A stretch of DNA of 64,000 nucleotides from Bradyrhizobium cosmicum (GTDB lineage: Bacteria; Pseudomonadota; Alphaproteobacteria; Rhizobiales; Xanthobacteraceae), in assembly GCF_007290395.2 (NCBI RefSeq), contig NZ_CP041656.2, positions 4,960,001 through 5,024,000 on the forward strand, given 5' to 3'. The notes under the pieces were generated by a model. The model was not told the DNA's origin. It saw only the letters and a list, made by a program, of their open reading frames with translations, and ran no database searches. A program made the translations under genes and the position numbers. Below are positions 1-6,941 of the stretch, piece after piece. Position 1 is the stretch's first letter. Every line of letters starts with the position of its first letter.

Positions 1-214
1 ATGGGTGATCAAATGACACACCCAACACGATTTTGTTCCAAGGATGCAACGAGGAGATGAAGGAAGATTGTGAGACTCGGCGAGCGTGACACCGTCATGG
101 GCGGCGTCGCTTCCGCTCGCCTATGTCCCGGCATCCACGCGTTGCCATGCACGAAGAACGCGGATGCCCGGGACAAGCCCGGGCATGACGGCCGCACACA
201 GAGAGGCGAAAAAG
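1..214. other. Gene-free left edge
   Basis: I see no convincing coding sequence here. The stretch carries a dispersed palindromic repeat (131-195) and ends at the stop codon of the minus-strand FAH-family gene. The upstream gene, if any, lies outside the window. Confidence 0.5.
131..195. repeat. Dispersed intergenic palindromic repeat, copy A
   Basis: The segment has a CATCCACG-type arm, then ACGAAGAACG, then ATGCCCGGGACAAGCCCGGG followed by CATGACGG. A closely matching segment occurs at 62577-62665 in the same order. The two copies sit in non-coding gaps at opposite ends of the window, which fits a multicopy chromosomal repeat rather than a gene remnant. Confidence 0.75.
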
Positions 215-1387
215 CTAAATCAGCTTCCGCTGCGCGAGGTTCTTCATCAGGGCGCCGATGCCGAAGGTCCAGGGCTCGCATTCGTCGCTGGTCCGCATGC
301 GGTTGACGAGCTTGCCGAGCTGGGGCGCGGCGATCGTGACGATGTCGTCGCGCTTGTGGGTGAACCCCTGCCCCGGTGCATCACGATCCTTCACCGGCGC
401 GAACATCGTGCCGAGGAAAAGCACAAAACCGTCGGGATATTGATGCACCTTGCCGATGGTCTGCGCGACGAGGTCGGTGGGATCGCGGCTGATCATGCTG
501 ATCGAGGAATGGCCGTCGAGGACGAAACCATCCGCCCCCTTCACGTTCAGGCTGATGTCCAGCTTGCGCGCGTCATCAAGCGTGAAAGTGTCGTCGAACA
601 GGCGCAGCAGCGGGCCGATCGAGCAGGAGGCGTTGTTGTCCTTGGCCTTCGACAGCAGCAGCGCCGAGCGGCCCTCGAAGTCGCGCAAATTGACGTCGTT
701 GCCGAGCGCGCCACCGACGATCCTGCCGCGGCTCGACACGAACAGCACGAGCTCGGGCTCCGGATTGTTCCAGGTCGATTTCGGATGCAACCCGGCATCC
801 ATGCCGGTGCCGACCGACGATAGCGTGGGGGCCTTGGTGAAGACCTCGGCATCGGGACCGATGCCGACCTCTAGATATTGGCTCCAGGCGTTCTGATCGA
901 TCAACACCTGTTTCAGGTGCATCGCCTGGTCCGAGCCCGGCTTGAGCTTCGACAGATCGTCACCGATCAGCCGCGTCACCTCTTTGCGGATCGCTTCGGC
1001 CGAGGCCGGATTGCCCTTCGCGCGTTCTTCGATGACGCGCTCCAGCATCGAGATGGCGAAAGTGACGCCGGCGGCCTTCAGGGTCTGGAGATCGACCGGC
1101 GCGAGCAGCCACGGCTTTGTCGGGTCGCGCAGGTCGGGCGGCGTGTTGGCGACGATCGCATCGAGATCGCCGATGCGCTCGCCCTTGGTAGCGGCAAGCG
1201 CCTTCGCCGGAGCATCCTCTTCGCAAAGCGCGCTGACGGTCGGAAACTTCGCGGTGACGTCGAACACGCCGTCGCTGCGCACGGCGACCACGGCCGGGCC
1301 GTTCGCCTGAGGCAGCCAGACACGGCCGACCAACGTTCCCCGCGTGCCGTCCTCGGGAAGAAGATCCTTGGTTGTCAGTGTCGTCAT
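215..1387 (-). CDS. Fumarylacetoacetate hydrolase (FAH) family protein, probable 2-keto-3-deoxy-sugar-acid dehydratase type
   Basis: A 390-residue protein. The C-terminal half (about residues 210-380) is FAH-like, with the stretch VSSRGRIVGGALGNDVNLRD followed by EGRSALLL and a GPLLRLFDD segment. That arrangement is typical of the 2-keto-3-deoxy-D-arabinonate/xylonate dehydratase branch, which makes 2-oxoglutarate semialdehyde in non-phosphorylative pentose pathways. The ATG at 1387 was chosen because the residues upstream of it are low-complexity. It lies 79 nt downstream of the HEAT-repeat gene on the same strand, so it could be read through from that operon, but no other sugar-acid gene is nearby. 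The exact substrate is inference. Confidence 0.72.
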   Translation of the reverse strand: MTTLTTKDLLPEDGTRGTLVGRVWLPQANGPAVVAVRSDGVFDVTAKFPTVSALCEEDAPAKALAATKGERIGDLDAIVANTPPDLRDPTKPWLLAPVDLQTLKAAGVTFAISMLERVIEERAKGNPASAEAIRKEVTRLIGDDLSKLKPGSDQAMHLKQVLIDQNAWSQYLEVGIGPDAEVFTKAPTLSSVGTGMDAGLHPKSTWNNPEPELVLFVSSRGRIVGGALGNDVNLRDFEGRSALLLSKAKDNNASCSIGPLLRLFDDTFTLDDARKLDISLNVKGADGFVLDGHSSISMISRDPTDLVAQTIGKVHQYPDGFVLFLGTMFAPVKDRDAPGQGFTHKRDDIVTIAAPQLGKLVNRMRTSDECEPWTFGIGALMKNLAQRKLI

Positions 1388-1466
1388 AGCCGCGTCCTCG
1401 CTGTTTCCCGGCGAAGACCAATAAACGTCTGGCTCCGGAAGTCCAGAGCGGCGGGATGCCCGGCTT

Positions 1467-2444
1467 CTACGCCCCTGCCCGCGCCTTTCGGGCCGCGATC
1501 TGTTGAAGTGCCCAGCGCGCGTTCTTGCGGACATCGGGATCAGCATCGTCGGCGATGACCGCCAGGAACGCCTCGCCGTCGGGATGGGCGATCTCGCCGA
1601 GCGCGGCGGCCGCTTCCTTCCGCAAATTGGCCTGATCGTGATTGATGCAGTTTCCGATCGGGCGTACCGCACGCTCGATCTTCATTCTGCCGAGACTGCG
1701 GATTGCTTTCAGCCGCACCTGCCAGAATTCGTCAGCCAGCGCACCGACGAGCTGGTCTGCCGCGATCGAACCGTTGACGTTGAGACCCAGCGTTTCCGCC
1801 GCCATCTCGCGGACCATCCAGTCGGCGTCCTTCAGCGCGCGCGTGATCGTCTCGGCAGCGGGCTTCATCTGCGAGAACGCCAGCGCGCTCACGGCGGCCC
1901 GGCGCACATGCGCATCGGGATCGTTGATCAATGCAGTCAGAGCGGGGATGGATTCCTCCAGCTTGAGGAATCCGATCACGCCGATCGCCTGCACGCGCAC
2001 GGCAGCGTCCGTATCCAGAAGCGCTTCCAGCGCCGGCTTCAGCGTGTCCTTGCAGCGCAGCTCCTTCAGCGCACGCAGCGCGCCCATGCGGACGAACGCG
2101 TGAGCATGCTTGACCAGCGGCAGGATGATTTCCGCACAAGCTGGATTCTTGAATTCGGCCATGCTGTCGGCTGCGGCGGCAGCGACGATTCTTTCAGGGT
2201 CGACCAGCAGCTTTACCAGCGCGCTCGCAGCCTCCGGCCCGTCGAACTCGCCAAGCGCCATCGCGACCTGCTGGCGCACGCCCGCGTCGGGATCGGCGAC
2301 CATATTGGCGAGATGCGGAACCGCGGCTGGATCGCCGGAATGACCGAGCGCGATGATCGCGACACGGCGCTCCGCGGGATCGGCGGCCTGGAGCCGCTCG
2401 TCAGCGTCCTCGAGGTCGTCGTAGGATTCGAACGGGCTCGACAT
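1467..2444 (-). CDS. HEAT-repeat (PBS-lyase-like) protein of the AprAB-like operon
   Basis: A 325-residue soluble protein made almost entirely of about 31-residue HEAT/armadillo repeats of the PBS-lyase kind, such as VRQQVAMALGEFDGPEAASA, VRVQAIGVIGFLKLEESIPA and VRRAAVSALAFSQMKPAAET. No catalytic motif is visible. Such solenoids usually scaffold or chaperone a partner, and CpcE/F-type members act on cofactor-bearing proteins. Its start is 2 nt after the ferredoxin stop, so it is cotranscribed with the ferredoxin and flavoprotein. I infer an assembly or scaffold role for that complex. The start ATG at 2444 gives a clean N-terminus (MSSPFESYDD). Confidence 0.85.
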   Translation of the reverse strand: MSSPFESYDDLEDADERLQAADPAERRVAIIALGHSGDPAAVPHLANMVADPDAGVRQQVAMALGEFDGPEAASALVKLLVDPERIVAAAAADSMAEFKNPACAEIILPLVKHAHAFVRMGALRALKELRCKDTLKPALEALLDTDAAVRVQAIGVIGFLKLEESIPALTALINDPDAHVRRAAVSALAFSQMKPAAETITRALKDADWMVREMAAETLGLNVNGSIAADQLVGALADEFWQVRLKAIRSLGRMKIERAVRPIGNCINHDQANLRKEAAAALGEIAHPDGEAFLAVIADDADPDVRKNARWALQQIAARKARAGA

Positions 2445-2446
2445 GA

Positions 2447-2680
2447 CTACCTCAGGAGATAGGGAATGTTGACGGTGACGGCGCCAGTCGGGCAATCCGC
2501 TTCGCATGGCATGCAGTACCAGCATTCGTCATAGGCCATGTAGGCCTTTCCGGTCATGTCGCTGATGCGCAGCACGTCGAGCGGGCAGACGTCCACGCAC
2601 ACGGTGCAGCCCTTGTCGGCGATGCATTTGGCGTCGTCGACGACCACCGGAACCGATGTCTGATAGGAAGCGAGAGGCAT
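2447..2680 (-). CDS. AprB-like 2x[4Fe-4S] ferredoxin
   Basis: A 77-residue ferredoxin. Cysteines 19, 25, 28 and 32 form CX5CX2CX3CP, and cysteines 53, 56, 59 and 63 form CX2CX2CX3CP, enough for two [4Fe-4S] clusters. The second motif, ECWYCMPCEADCPTGAV, resembles the CWECYSC...CP region of the adenylylsulfate reductase beta subunit. True AprB is about 150 residues with a C-terminal tail that wraps the alpha subunit; here only the ferredoxin core remains. The gene lies between the AprA-like flavoprotein (31-nt gap) and the HEAT-repeat gene (2-nt gap). It is the likely immediate electron donor to the flavoprotein, itself reduced by the nearby Fpr. Confidence 0.88.
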   Translation of the reverse strand: MPLASYQTSVPVVVDDAKCIADKGCTVCVDVCPLDVLRISDMTGKAYMAYDECWYCMPCEADCPTGAVTVNIPYLLR

Positions 2681-2711
2681 CGTTGATCTCCTGTTACTAG
2701 GTTGCGGCGGA

Positions 2712-4454
2712 TCAGGCGGAGGCGCGGATGCGCTGCTTGTCGTAGAGGTCCTTCTCGTCGTCGGCGATCGGGACGACGTACGGCTCCACCGCACGCTTCT
2801 CGCTGGTCATCTTGCCGTCCTGCTTGGAGAGCAGCGTGTGGCAGAACCAGTTTTCGTTGTCCTTCTCCGGGAAGTCCGTGCGCCAGTGATAAAGGCCCCA
2901 GCGGCTCTCCTCGCGATAGAGCGAGGCATGCACCGCCATGTCGGCGCAATCCATGATCGACTGCACTTCGAGGGCGCGGAGCAATTCGTGCGCGTTGCGC
3001 GCGATCATATGTTCCTGCATGTCTTGCCGCGTCTCGGCGAGGCGGCGCATGCCGAGCTCGTATTTGCGCGTGACCTTCGGCGGCTGGAGGTAGTCGTTGA
3101 CGAGACGCCGGGTCTTGTACTCGACCTGGTTCGGCGGAATGCCGTCCTCGCGCTTGGTCGGCGCCAGCACGCGGTCACGTTCCTTGGCGACGTCAGCGGC
3201 GTCGAACTCCGCAAAGTCGTGGCTGTCGGCGAACTCCATCGCATCGATGCCGGCAACCGCCCCGTTAGTGAAGGCACCCAGCATGTAGTTGTGCGGCACG
3301 CTCGCCATGTCGCCAGCAGCGTAGAGGCCCGGGACGGTGGTGCGGGCATTGTCGTCGACGAACACACCGGAGGCGCTGTGGCCGGAGCAGAATCCGATCT
3401 CGGAGATGTGCATCTCGATCGACTCGTTGCGGTAGTCCACCCCGCGCCCCTGCTGGAACAGGCCGCGCGTCGGGCGCTCCACCTTGTGAAGCGTGGACTC
3501 GATCTCGGAGATCGTGTCGGGATGGAGATGCTTGAGCTGGAGGAACACCGGACCCTTGCCTGACAGCAGCTCGTTGTAGAACTCCAGCATCATCTGGCCG
3601 GACCAGTAGTCGCATTCGATGAAACGCGATCCCTCGTTGTTCGCAGTGAAGGCGCCGAAGGGTCCGGCGACATAGGCGCAGGCCGGGCCGTTATAGTCCT
3701 TGATCAGCGGATTGATCTGGTAGCATTCGAGGTTCGCAAGCGCCGCACCGGCGTGATAGGCCATTGCGTAGCCGTCGCCGGAATTGGCGGCATTCTCGTA
3801 GGTGCCGAACATGTAGCCGGAGGTCGGCAGGCCGAGGCGGCCGGCGGCGCCCATGCAGAGGATCACGGCCTTGGCCTTGATCACCAGGAGCTCGGCGGTG
3901 CGGGTGTTGACGCTTATCGCGCCGGCGATGCGGCCATCGGCGGATTTGAGCAGACGCGTTGCCATGTAGCGGTTGGAGATCAGGATGCGGGCGCGGCGGA
4001 GCTGGCGGTAGAGCGCCTTCTTCACAGTCTCGCCGTTCGGCATCGGCAGCACATAGGTGCCGATGTGGTGTACCTTCTTGACGGCGTAGTCGCCGTTCTC
4101 GTTTTTCAGAAAGCGGATACCGAAACTGTCAAGCTCCTCGATGATGCTGTAGCAGTTCTGCGCGTATTTATAGACCGCCTTCTGGTCGACGATGCCGTCG
4201 TTGGCGATGGTGATTTCCTTGGTGTACTGCTCCGGCGTCGCATATCCGGGGATGACGGCGTTGTTCAGCCCGTCCATGCCCATCGAGATCGCGCCGGAGC
4301 GCTTGACGTTGGCCTTTTCGAGCAGAACGACATTCGCCTTCGGGTTCTTCAGCTTCGCCTTCAGCGCCGCCATCGGGCCAGCCGTGCCGCCGCCGATCAC
4401 CAACACATCGCAGGAAACCTCCGAAAGTCCGTCGACGATCTGATCTAGTGCCAT
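2712..4454 (-). CDS. AprA-like / fumarate-reductase-family FAD flavoprotein
   Basis: A 580-residue FAD protein. The N-terminal Rossmann motif is DVLVIGGGTAGPMAAL (about residues 15-30). It is followed by LLEKANVKRSGAISMGMDGL, which closely parallels the EKA..RSGAVAQGLSAIN segment of adenylylsulfate reductase alpha subunits. The C-terminal FAD segment is GLYAAGDMASVPHNYMLGAF. Near the C-terminus RWGLYHWRTDFPEKDNENW recalls the AprA RWPGYYYRADYP region. Classical AprA is about 650 residues. With the AprB-like ferredoxin directly downstream, it should form a two-subunit reductase or oxidase. The substrate is unknown; APS is not certain, since no ATP sulfurylase is nearby. An ACTAAT-core motif lies 71 nt upstream. 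The ATG at 4454 is used because the GGG-FAD motif then sits at the usual distance from the N-terminus. Confidence 0.82.
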   Translation of the reverse strand: MALDQIVDGLSEVSCDVLVIGGGTAGPMAALKAKLKNPKANVVLLEKANVKRSGAISMGMDGLNNAVIPGYATPEQYTKEITIANDGIVDQKAVYKYAQNCYSIIEELDSFGIRFLKNENGDYAVKKVHHIGTYVLPMPNGETVKKALYRQLRRARILISNRYMATRLLKSADGRIAGAISVNTRTAELLVIKAKAVILCMGAAGRLGLPTSGYMFGTYENAANSGDGYAMAYHAGAALANLECYQINPLIKDYNGPACAYVAGPFGAFTANNEGSRFIECDYWSGQMMLEFYNELLSGKGPVFLQLKHLHPDTISEIESTLHKVERPTRGLFQQGRGVDYRNESIEMHISEIGFCSGHSASGVFVDDNARTTVPGLYAAGDMASVPHNYMLGAFTNGAVAGIDAMEFADSHDFAEFDAADVAKERDRVLAPTKREDGIPPNQVEYKTRRLVNDYLQPPKVTRKYELGMRRLAETRQDMQEHMIARNAHELLRALEVQSIMDCADMAVHASLYREESRWGLYHWRTDFPEKDNENWFCHTLLSKQDGKMTSEKRAVEPYVVPIADDEKDLYDKQRIRASA

Positions 4455-4525
4455 CGCTTGCTCCTGGTCCGCCGGAAGGTCCGGCGCCTTTGCATCAGAT
4501 TTGTTCAGGGGGCCTTCCGGCGATA

Positions 4526-4537
4526 GCAATTAGTTGT
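4526..4537 (-). promoter_or_regulatory. ACTAAT-core motif upstream of the flavoprotein gene
   Basis: In the gene's direction the sequence is ACAACTAATTGC. It lies 71 nt before the flavoprotein start. Related sites lie at 5411-5422, 5475-5486 and 6857-6868. This is a proposed binding or promoter element; the bound protein is not known. Confidence 0.55.
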
Positions 4538-4558
4538 CGCCGGAGACCGATTTGGGCC

Positions 4559-5332
4559 TCAGCGCTCGACGAAAGCCTTTTCGATCACGAAATGGCCGGG
4601 CTGGCTGTGGTTCCCTTCGACGAAGCCCCGCGCGGAAAACATCGCCGGCAGTTCCTCGAGCATCGCCGGGCTGCCGCACAGCATGATGCGGTCCGTCCCG
4701 AGATCGAGGCCGCCTTGTCCGATATCATCGAACATCTGGTTCGAGGCGATCAGGTCGGTGATCCGGCCGCGATTCCTGAACGGCTCGCGGGTGACGGTCG
4801 GGTAATACACCAGCTTGTCACGGATCAGGGGGCCGAAGAACTCGTGGTTGCGCAAGCCTTCGACGAGGTGCTCGCCATAGGCGAGCTCCGAGACCTGGCG
4901 GCAGCCATGGGCGAGCACGATGGTCTCGAAGTTCTCGTAGACGTCGGGGTCCTTGATCAGGCTGGCAAAGGGCGCGAGCCCGGTGCCGGTCGAGAGCAGC
5001 AGCAGGCGTTTTCCCGGAATGAGATTGCCGGTGATCAGCGTGCCCGTCGCCTTGCGGCCGACCAGGATGATGTCGCCTTCCCTGATCTTCTGGAGACGCG
5101 ATGTCAGCGGGCCGTCCTGTACCTTGATCGAGAAGAATTCGAGCGCCTCCTCGTGATTGGCGCTCGCCATGCTATAGGCCCGCATCAGGGGTTTGCCCTC
5201 GACCTCGAGCCCGATCATCGCGAATTGGCCGTTCTGAAAGCGGAAGCCGGGGTCACGCGTCGCGGTGAAGCTGAACAGGGAATCGGTCCAATGCCTGACC
5301 GACAAAACCGTTTCCTTCTGAAAAGCGCTCAT
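4559..5332 (-). CDS. fpr: Ferredoxin--NADP+ reductase
   Basis: A 257-residue bacterial-type FNR. It has the FAD-binding signature RAYSMAS (residues 51-57), the NADP-binding GTGLAPFASLI segment, CGSPAM and the C-terminal IEKAFVER end typical of bacterial subclass I Fpr enzymes. It transfers electrons between NADPH and a ferredoxin or flavodoxin in the cytoplasm. Placed just upstream of the AprB-like ferredoxin and AprA-like flavoprotein on the same strand, it is the obvious reductant source for them. The 104-nt gap to the flavoprotein gene contains an ACTAAT motif, so the two are probably separate but coregulated transcripts. Confidence 0.93.
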   Translation of the reverse strand: MSAFQKETVLSVRHWTDSLFSFTATRDPGFRFQNGQFAMIGLEVEGKPLMRAYSMASANHEEALEFFSIKVQDGPLTSRLQKIREGDIILVGRKATGTLITGNLIPGKRLLLLSTGTGLAPFASLIKDPDVYENFETIVLAHGCRQVSELAYGEHLVEGLRNHEFFGPLIRDKLVYYPTVTREPFRNRGRITDLIASNQMFDDIGQGGLDLGTDRIMLCGSPAMLEELPAMFSARGFVEGNHSQPGHFVIEKAFVER

Positions 5333-5410
5333 CCGTCATCTCTCCTTGCCTGCGTCGGCGCAAGGTTTCGGAGCAGGAGGAATCGGGCAATGCGGAAGTG
5401 GGATTTCCGG

Positions 5411-5422
5411 TCGATTAGTTTC
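5411..5422 (-). promoter_or_regulatory. ACTAAT-core motif upstream of fpr
   Basis: Read towards fpr the sequence is GAAACTAATCGA, 78 nt before the fpr ATG. It matches the motif before the ABC binding-protein gene in 10 of 12 positions. Confidence 0.5.
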
Positions 5423-5474
5423 ACATTTCAGCGGCCATGACCGGCGAGATGGCAGTGCCGCTGCGCCGGCGCCG

Positions 5475-5486
5475 GCAATTAGTTGC
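5475..5486. promoter_or_regulatory. ACTAAT-core motif between fpr and the DUF971 gene
   Basis: The sequence is GCAATTAGTTGC, nearly palindromic. It is in the divergent gap, 35 nt before the chosen DUF971 start and 142 nt before fpr. An in-frame ATG at 5483 would fall inside it, which supports the later DUF971 start. Confidence 0.5.
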
Positions 5487-5521
5487 TATTCGCGCTCGCC
5501 TGCGATGACGTAGAAGCGAGC

Positions 5522-5824
5522 ATGTCCATGACCCTGGTGGCACCGACCGTGGCCGATTACGAAGCCAGCGCCGATCTCGCGACGCTGCTCGTCCGCACCG
5601 CACAGGACGATACGCTGAGCCTGCCGGCCGAGCAGCTTCGCCTCTCCTGCAAATGCGCCCACTGCATACGGGCCCGCTTCGACGGCCGCTTCCCTGATGC
5701 GTTTCCGGGCATCGCCATAACCGAGATCGGCGATCTCGGTTATGGGCTGAACATCTCGTTTTCGGATGGGCATAACCGGGGGATCTATCCGAAGCCGTAT
5801 CTGTTGAGTTTGGCGAGGCGGTAG
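5522..5824 (+). CDS. DUF971 domain protein
   Basis: A 100-residue protein made of one DUF971 (gamma-butyrobetaine-hydroxylase N-terminal-like) domain: LRLSCKCAHCIRAR contains the CXCXXCXXR signature, and the end IYPKPYLLSLARR matches the family's YPW/K-x-YL terminus. The domain binds zinc in known structures and is found alone or fused to Mrp/ApbC Fe-S carrier proteins. It is divergent from fpr across a gap holding two ACTAAT motifs. A role in Fe-S or metal handling for the neighbouring ferredoxin is inference. I preferred ATG 5522 over 5483 because the earlier one overlaps the motif. A strong perfect hairpin lies inside the gene (5715-5745). Confidence 0.8.
   Translation: MSMTLVAPTVADYEASADLATLLVRTAQDDTLSLPAEQLRLSCKCAHCIRARFDGRFPDAFPGIAITEIGDLGYGLNISFSDGHNRGIYPKPYLLSLARR
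5715..5745. repeat. Perfect 14-bp inverted repeat inside the DUF971 gene
   Basis: Arms CCATAACCGAGATC (5715-5728) and GATCTCGGTTATGG (5732-5745) are separated by GGC. They would form a very stable hairpin in the mRNA, within codons for ITEIGDLGYGL. There is no U-tract. Confidence 0.85.
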
Positions 5825-5847
5825 GCTTCCATCTACCCACAATTCGC

Positions 5848-5956
5848 TGTCATTCCCCGCGAAAGCCGGGAATCCAGTACGCCGCGGCCTCTCCGTACCC
5901 CCTTGCTGCCGCTGGAATACTGGGTCGCCCGGTCAAGCCGGACGACGACAGTGGAG
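5848..5956. repeat. Dispersed intergenic repeat (TCATTCCCCGC...GGGAATCCAG class)
   Basis: The segment contains CATTCCCCGCGAAAGCCGGG then AATCCAGTA, followed by CTGGAATACTGGGTC and CCGGTCAAGCCGG. It has the same build as 45313-45424. It fills the gap between the DUF971 gene and the regulator gene. Confidence 0.65.
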
Positions 5957-5985
5957 TAAGCTGGCACGGACATTGCTCCTCTTTA

Positions 5986-6002
5986 GAACGATTTAAACGT
6001 TC
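5986..6002. promoter_or_regulatory. Palindrome upstream of the Crp/Fnr-family gene
   Basis: The arms GAACG and CGTTC flank ATTTAAA, which is itself nearly palindromic. The site ends 9 nt before the ATG at 6012 and overlaps the ribosome-binding region, so a protein bound there could repress its own gene. Confidence 0.4.
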
Positions 6003-6011
6003 CGGAGGCGG

Positions 6012-6788
6012 ATGATGTTGCAGGCGGCCAATGTGGTTCGCGGGGCTGTTCCCCCGATAGTTCGCCCTGCAGGTGGTTCCTCGCTGCTGCTCACCGAGAA
6101 CCAGCAATGGATCGGCGGGCCCCCGCCGCTGATGGACAAGCTGACGCCGCGCGAGCGGGAGCAGGTGTTGAAGCAGGGCCGCCGAAAGGTGCTCAACCGC
6201 GGCCAGACGCTGTTCAGCCAGGGCGGCAAGCATGACGGCATCTGGCTAATCGAAAGCGGCCGCATCCGTGTGTTCTACACCTCGCCGCTCGGGCGCGAGA
6301 TCACCCTGGCCTACTGGCATGTCGGAAATTTCGTCGGCGGCCCCGAGGTGTTTGAAGGCACCGTGCATCAATGGTCCGGCGTCGCATCCAGCAATTGCAG
6401 CGTCGTGCACCTGCCAGGGAAGGAGCTGCGGTCGCTTGCTGTGGAGATCCCGAGTCTTGCCATCGGCCTGATCGAGGGCCTCACCTTCAAGGGCAAATGC
6501 TATTCGGCGCTGGCGCAGATGCTGGGAACGCGCTCGATCACGCAACGCCTCGCGCATCTGCTGCTGCATCTCGTCGAGCTCTACGGTGTCGAGGACGCTG
6601 ACGGCCGGGTGATTGCTGCCGCCTTCACCCATGCCGACATCGCCCACATGGTCGGCGCTACCCGGCAATGGGTCACGATCAGCCTGAAGCGGATGCAGGA
6701 GAAGGGAATCGTCGTGACCAAGCGCTCGCAGATCGTGGTGTGCCGGACCGACGTGCTGGAAGAGATGCGCGGCCAGAGCGGCGATTAG
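6012..6788 (+). CDS. Crp/Fnr-family transcriptional regulator
   Basis: A 258-residue regulator with an N-terminal cyclic-nucleotide-binding-type beta-roll (about residues 40-155; RGQTLFSQGGKHDGIWLIES, EITLAYWHVGNFVGG) and a C-terminal winged helix (HADIAHMVGATRQWVTISLK). It lacks the N-terminal cysteine cluster of FNR, and its few cysteines are internal or C-terminal, so it is not an FNR-type Fe-S oxygen sensor. Its ligand is unknown. It sits between the reductase half and the ABC-transporter half of the cluster and is the best candidate to read the ACTAAT motifs. ATG 6012 and ATG 6015 are both possible; the GGAGG at 6004 is better spaced for the second. Confidence 0.88.
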   Translation: MMLQAANVVRGAVPPIVRPAGGSSLLLTENQQWIGGPPPLMDKLTPREREQVLKQGRRKVLNRGQTLFSQGGKHDGIWLIESGRIRVFYTSPLGREITLAYWHVGNFVGGPEVFEGTVHQWSGVASSNCSVVHLPGKELRSLAVEIPSLAIGLIEGLTFKGKCYSALAQMLGTRSITQRLAHLLLHLVELYGVEDADGRVIAAAFTHADIAHMVGATRQWVTISLKRMQEKGIVVTKRSQIVVCRTDVLEEMRGQSGD

Positions 6789-6856
6789 GGTTGGTGCACA
6801 GGCAAGCGGCTTTATAGTGCAAGACTGCCCAAGGAGTATGCAATCAGCTTTTCCCG

Positions 6857-6868
6857 GCAACTAATCGA
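6857..6868 (+). promoter_or_regulatory. ACTAAT-core motif upstream of the ABC transporter operon
   Basis: The sequence is GCAACTAATCGA, 73 nt before the first possible start of the binding-protein gene. Orientation and distance match the copies before the fpr and flavoprotein genes. Confidence 0.55.
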
Positions 6869-6941
6869 CTGCGGCGGTCATTCCGGATTTGCCCTGCCCG
6901 AGCCCTCACCCAATCATGGCAACCACAGCACATCCAACCGA

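Noticed and set aside
2712..4454. A genuine dissimilatory APS reductase
   Set aside because: The flavoprotein and ferredoxin are shorter than AprA and AprB, and no ATP sulfurylase, Qmo or Dsr genes are present. AprA-like is as far as the sequence goes.
6012..6788. An FNR-type oxygen sensor
   Set aside because: The N-terminal cysteine cluster needed for an Fe-S sensor is missing, so only the Crp/Fnr fold is supported.
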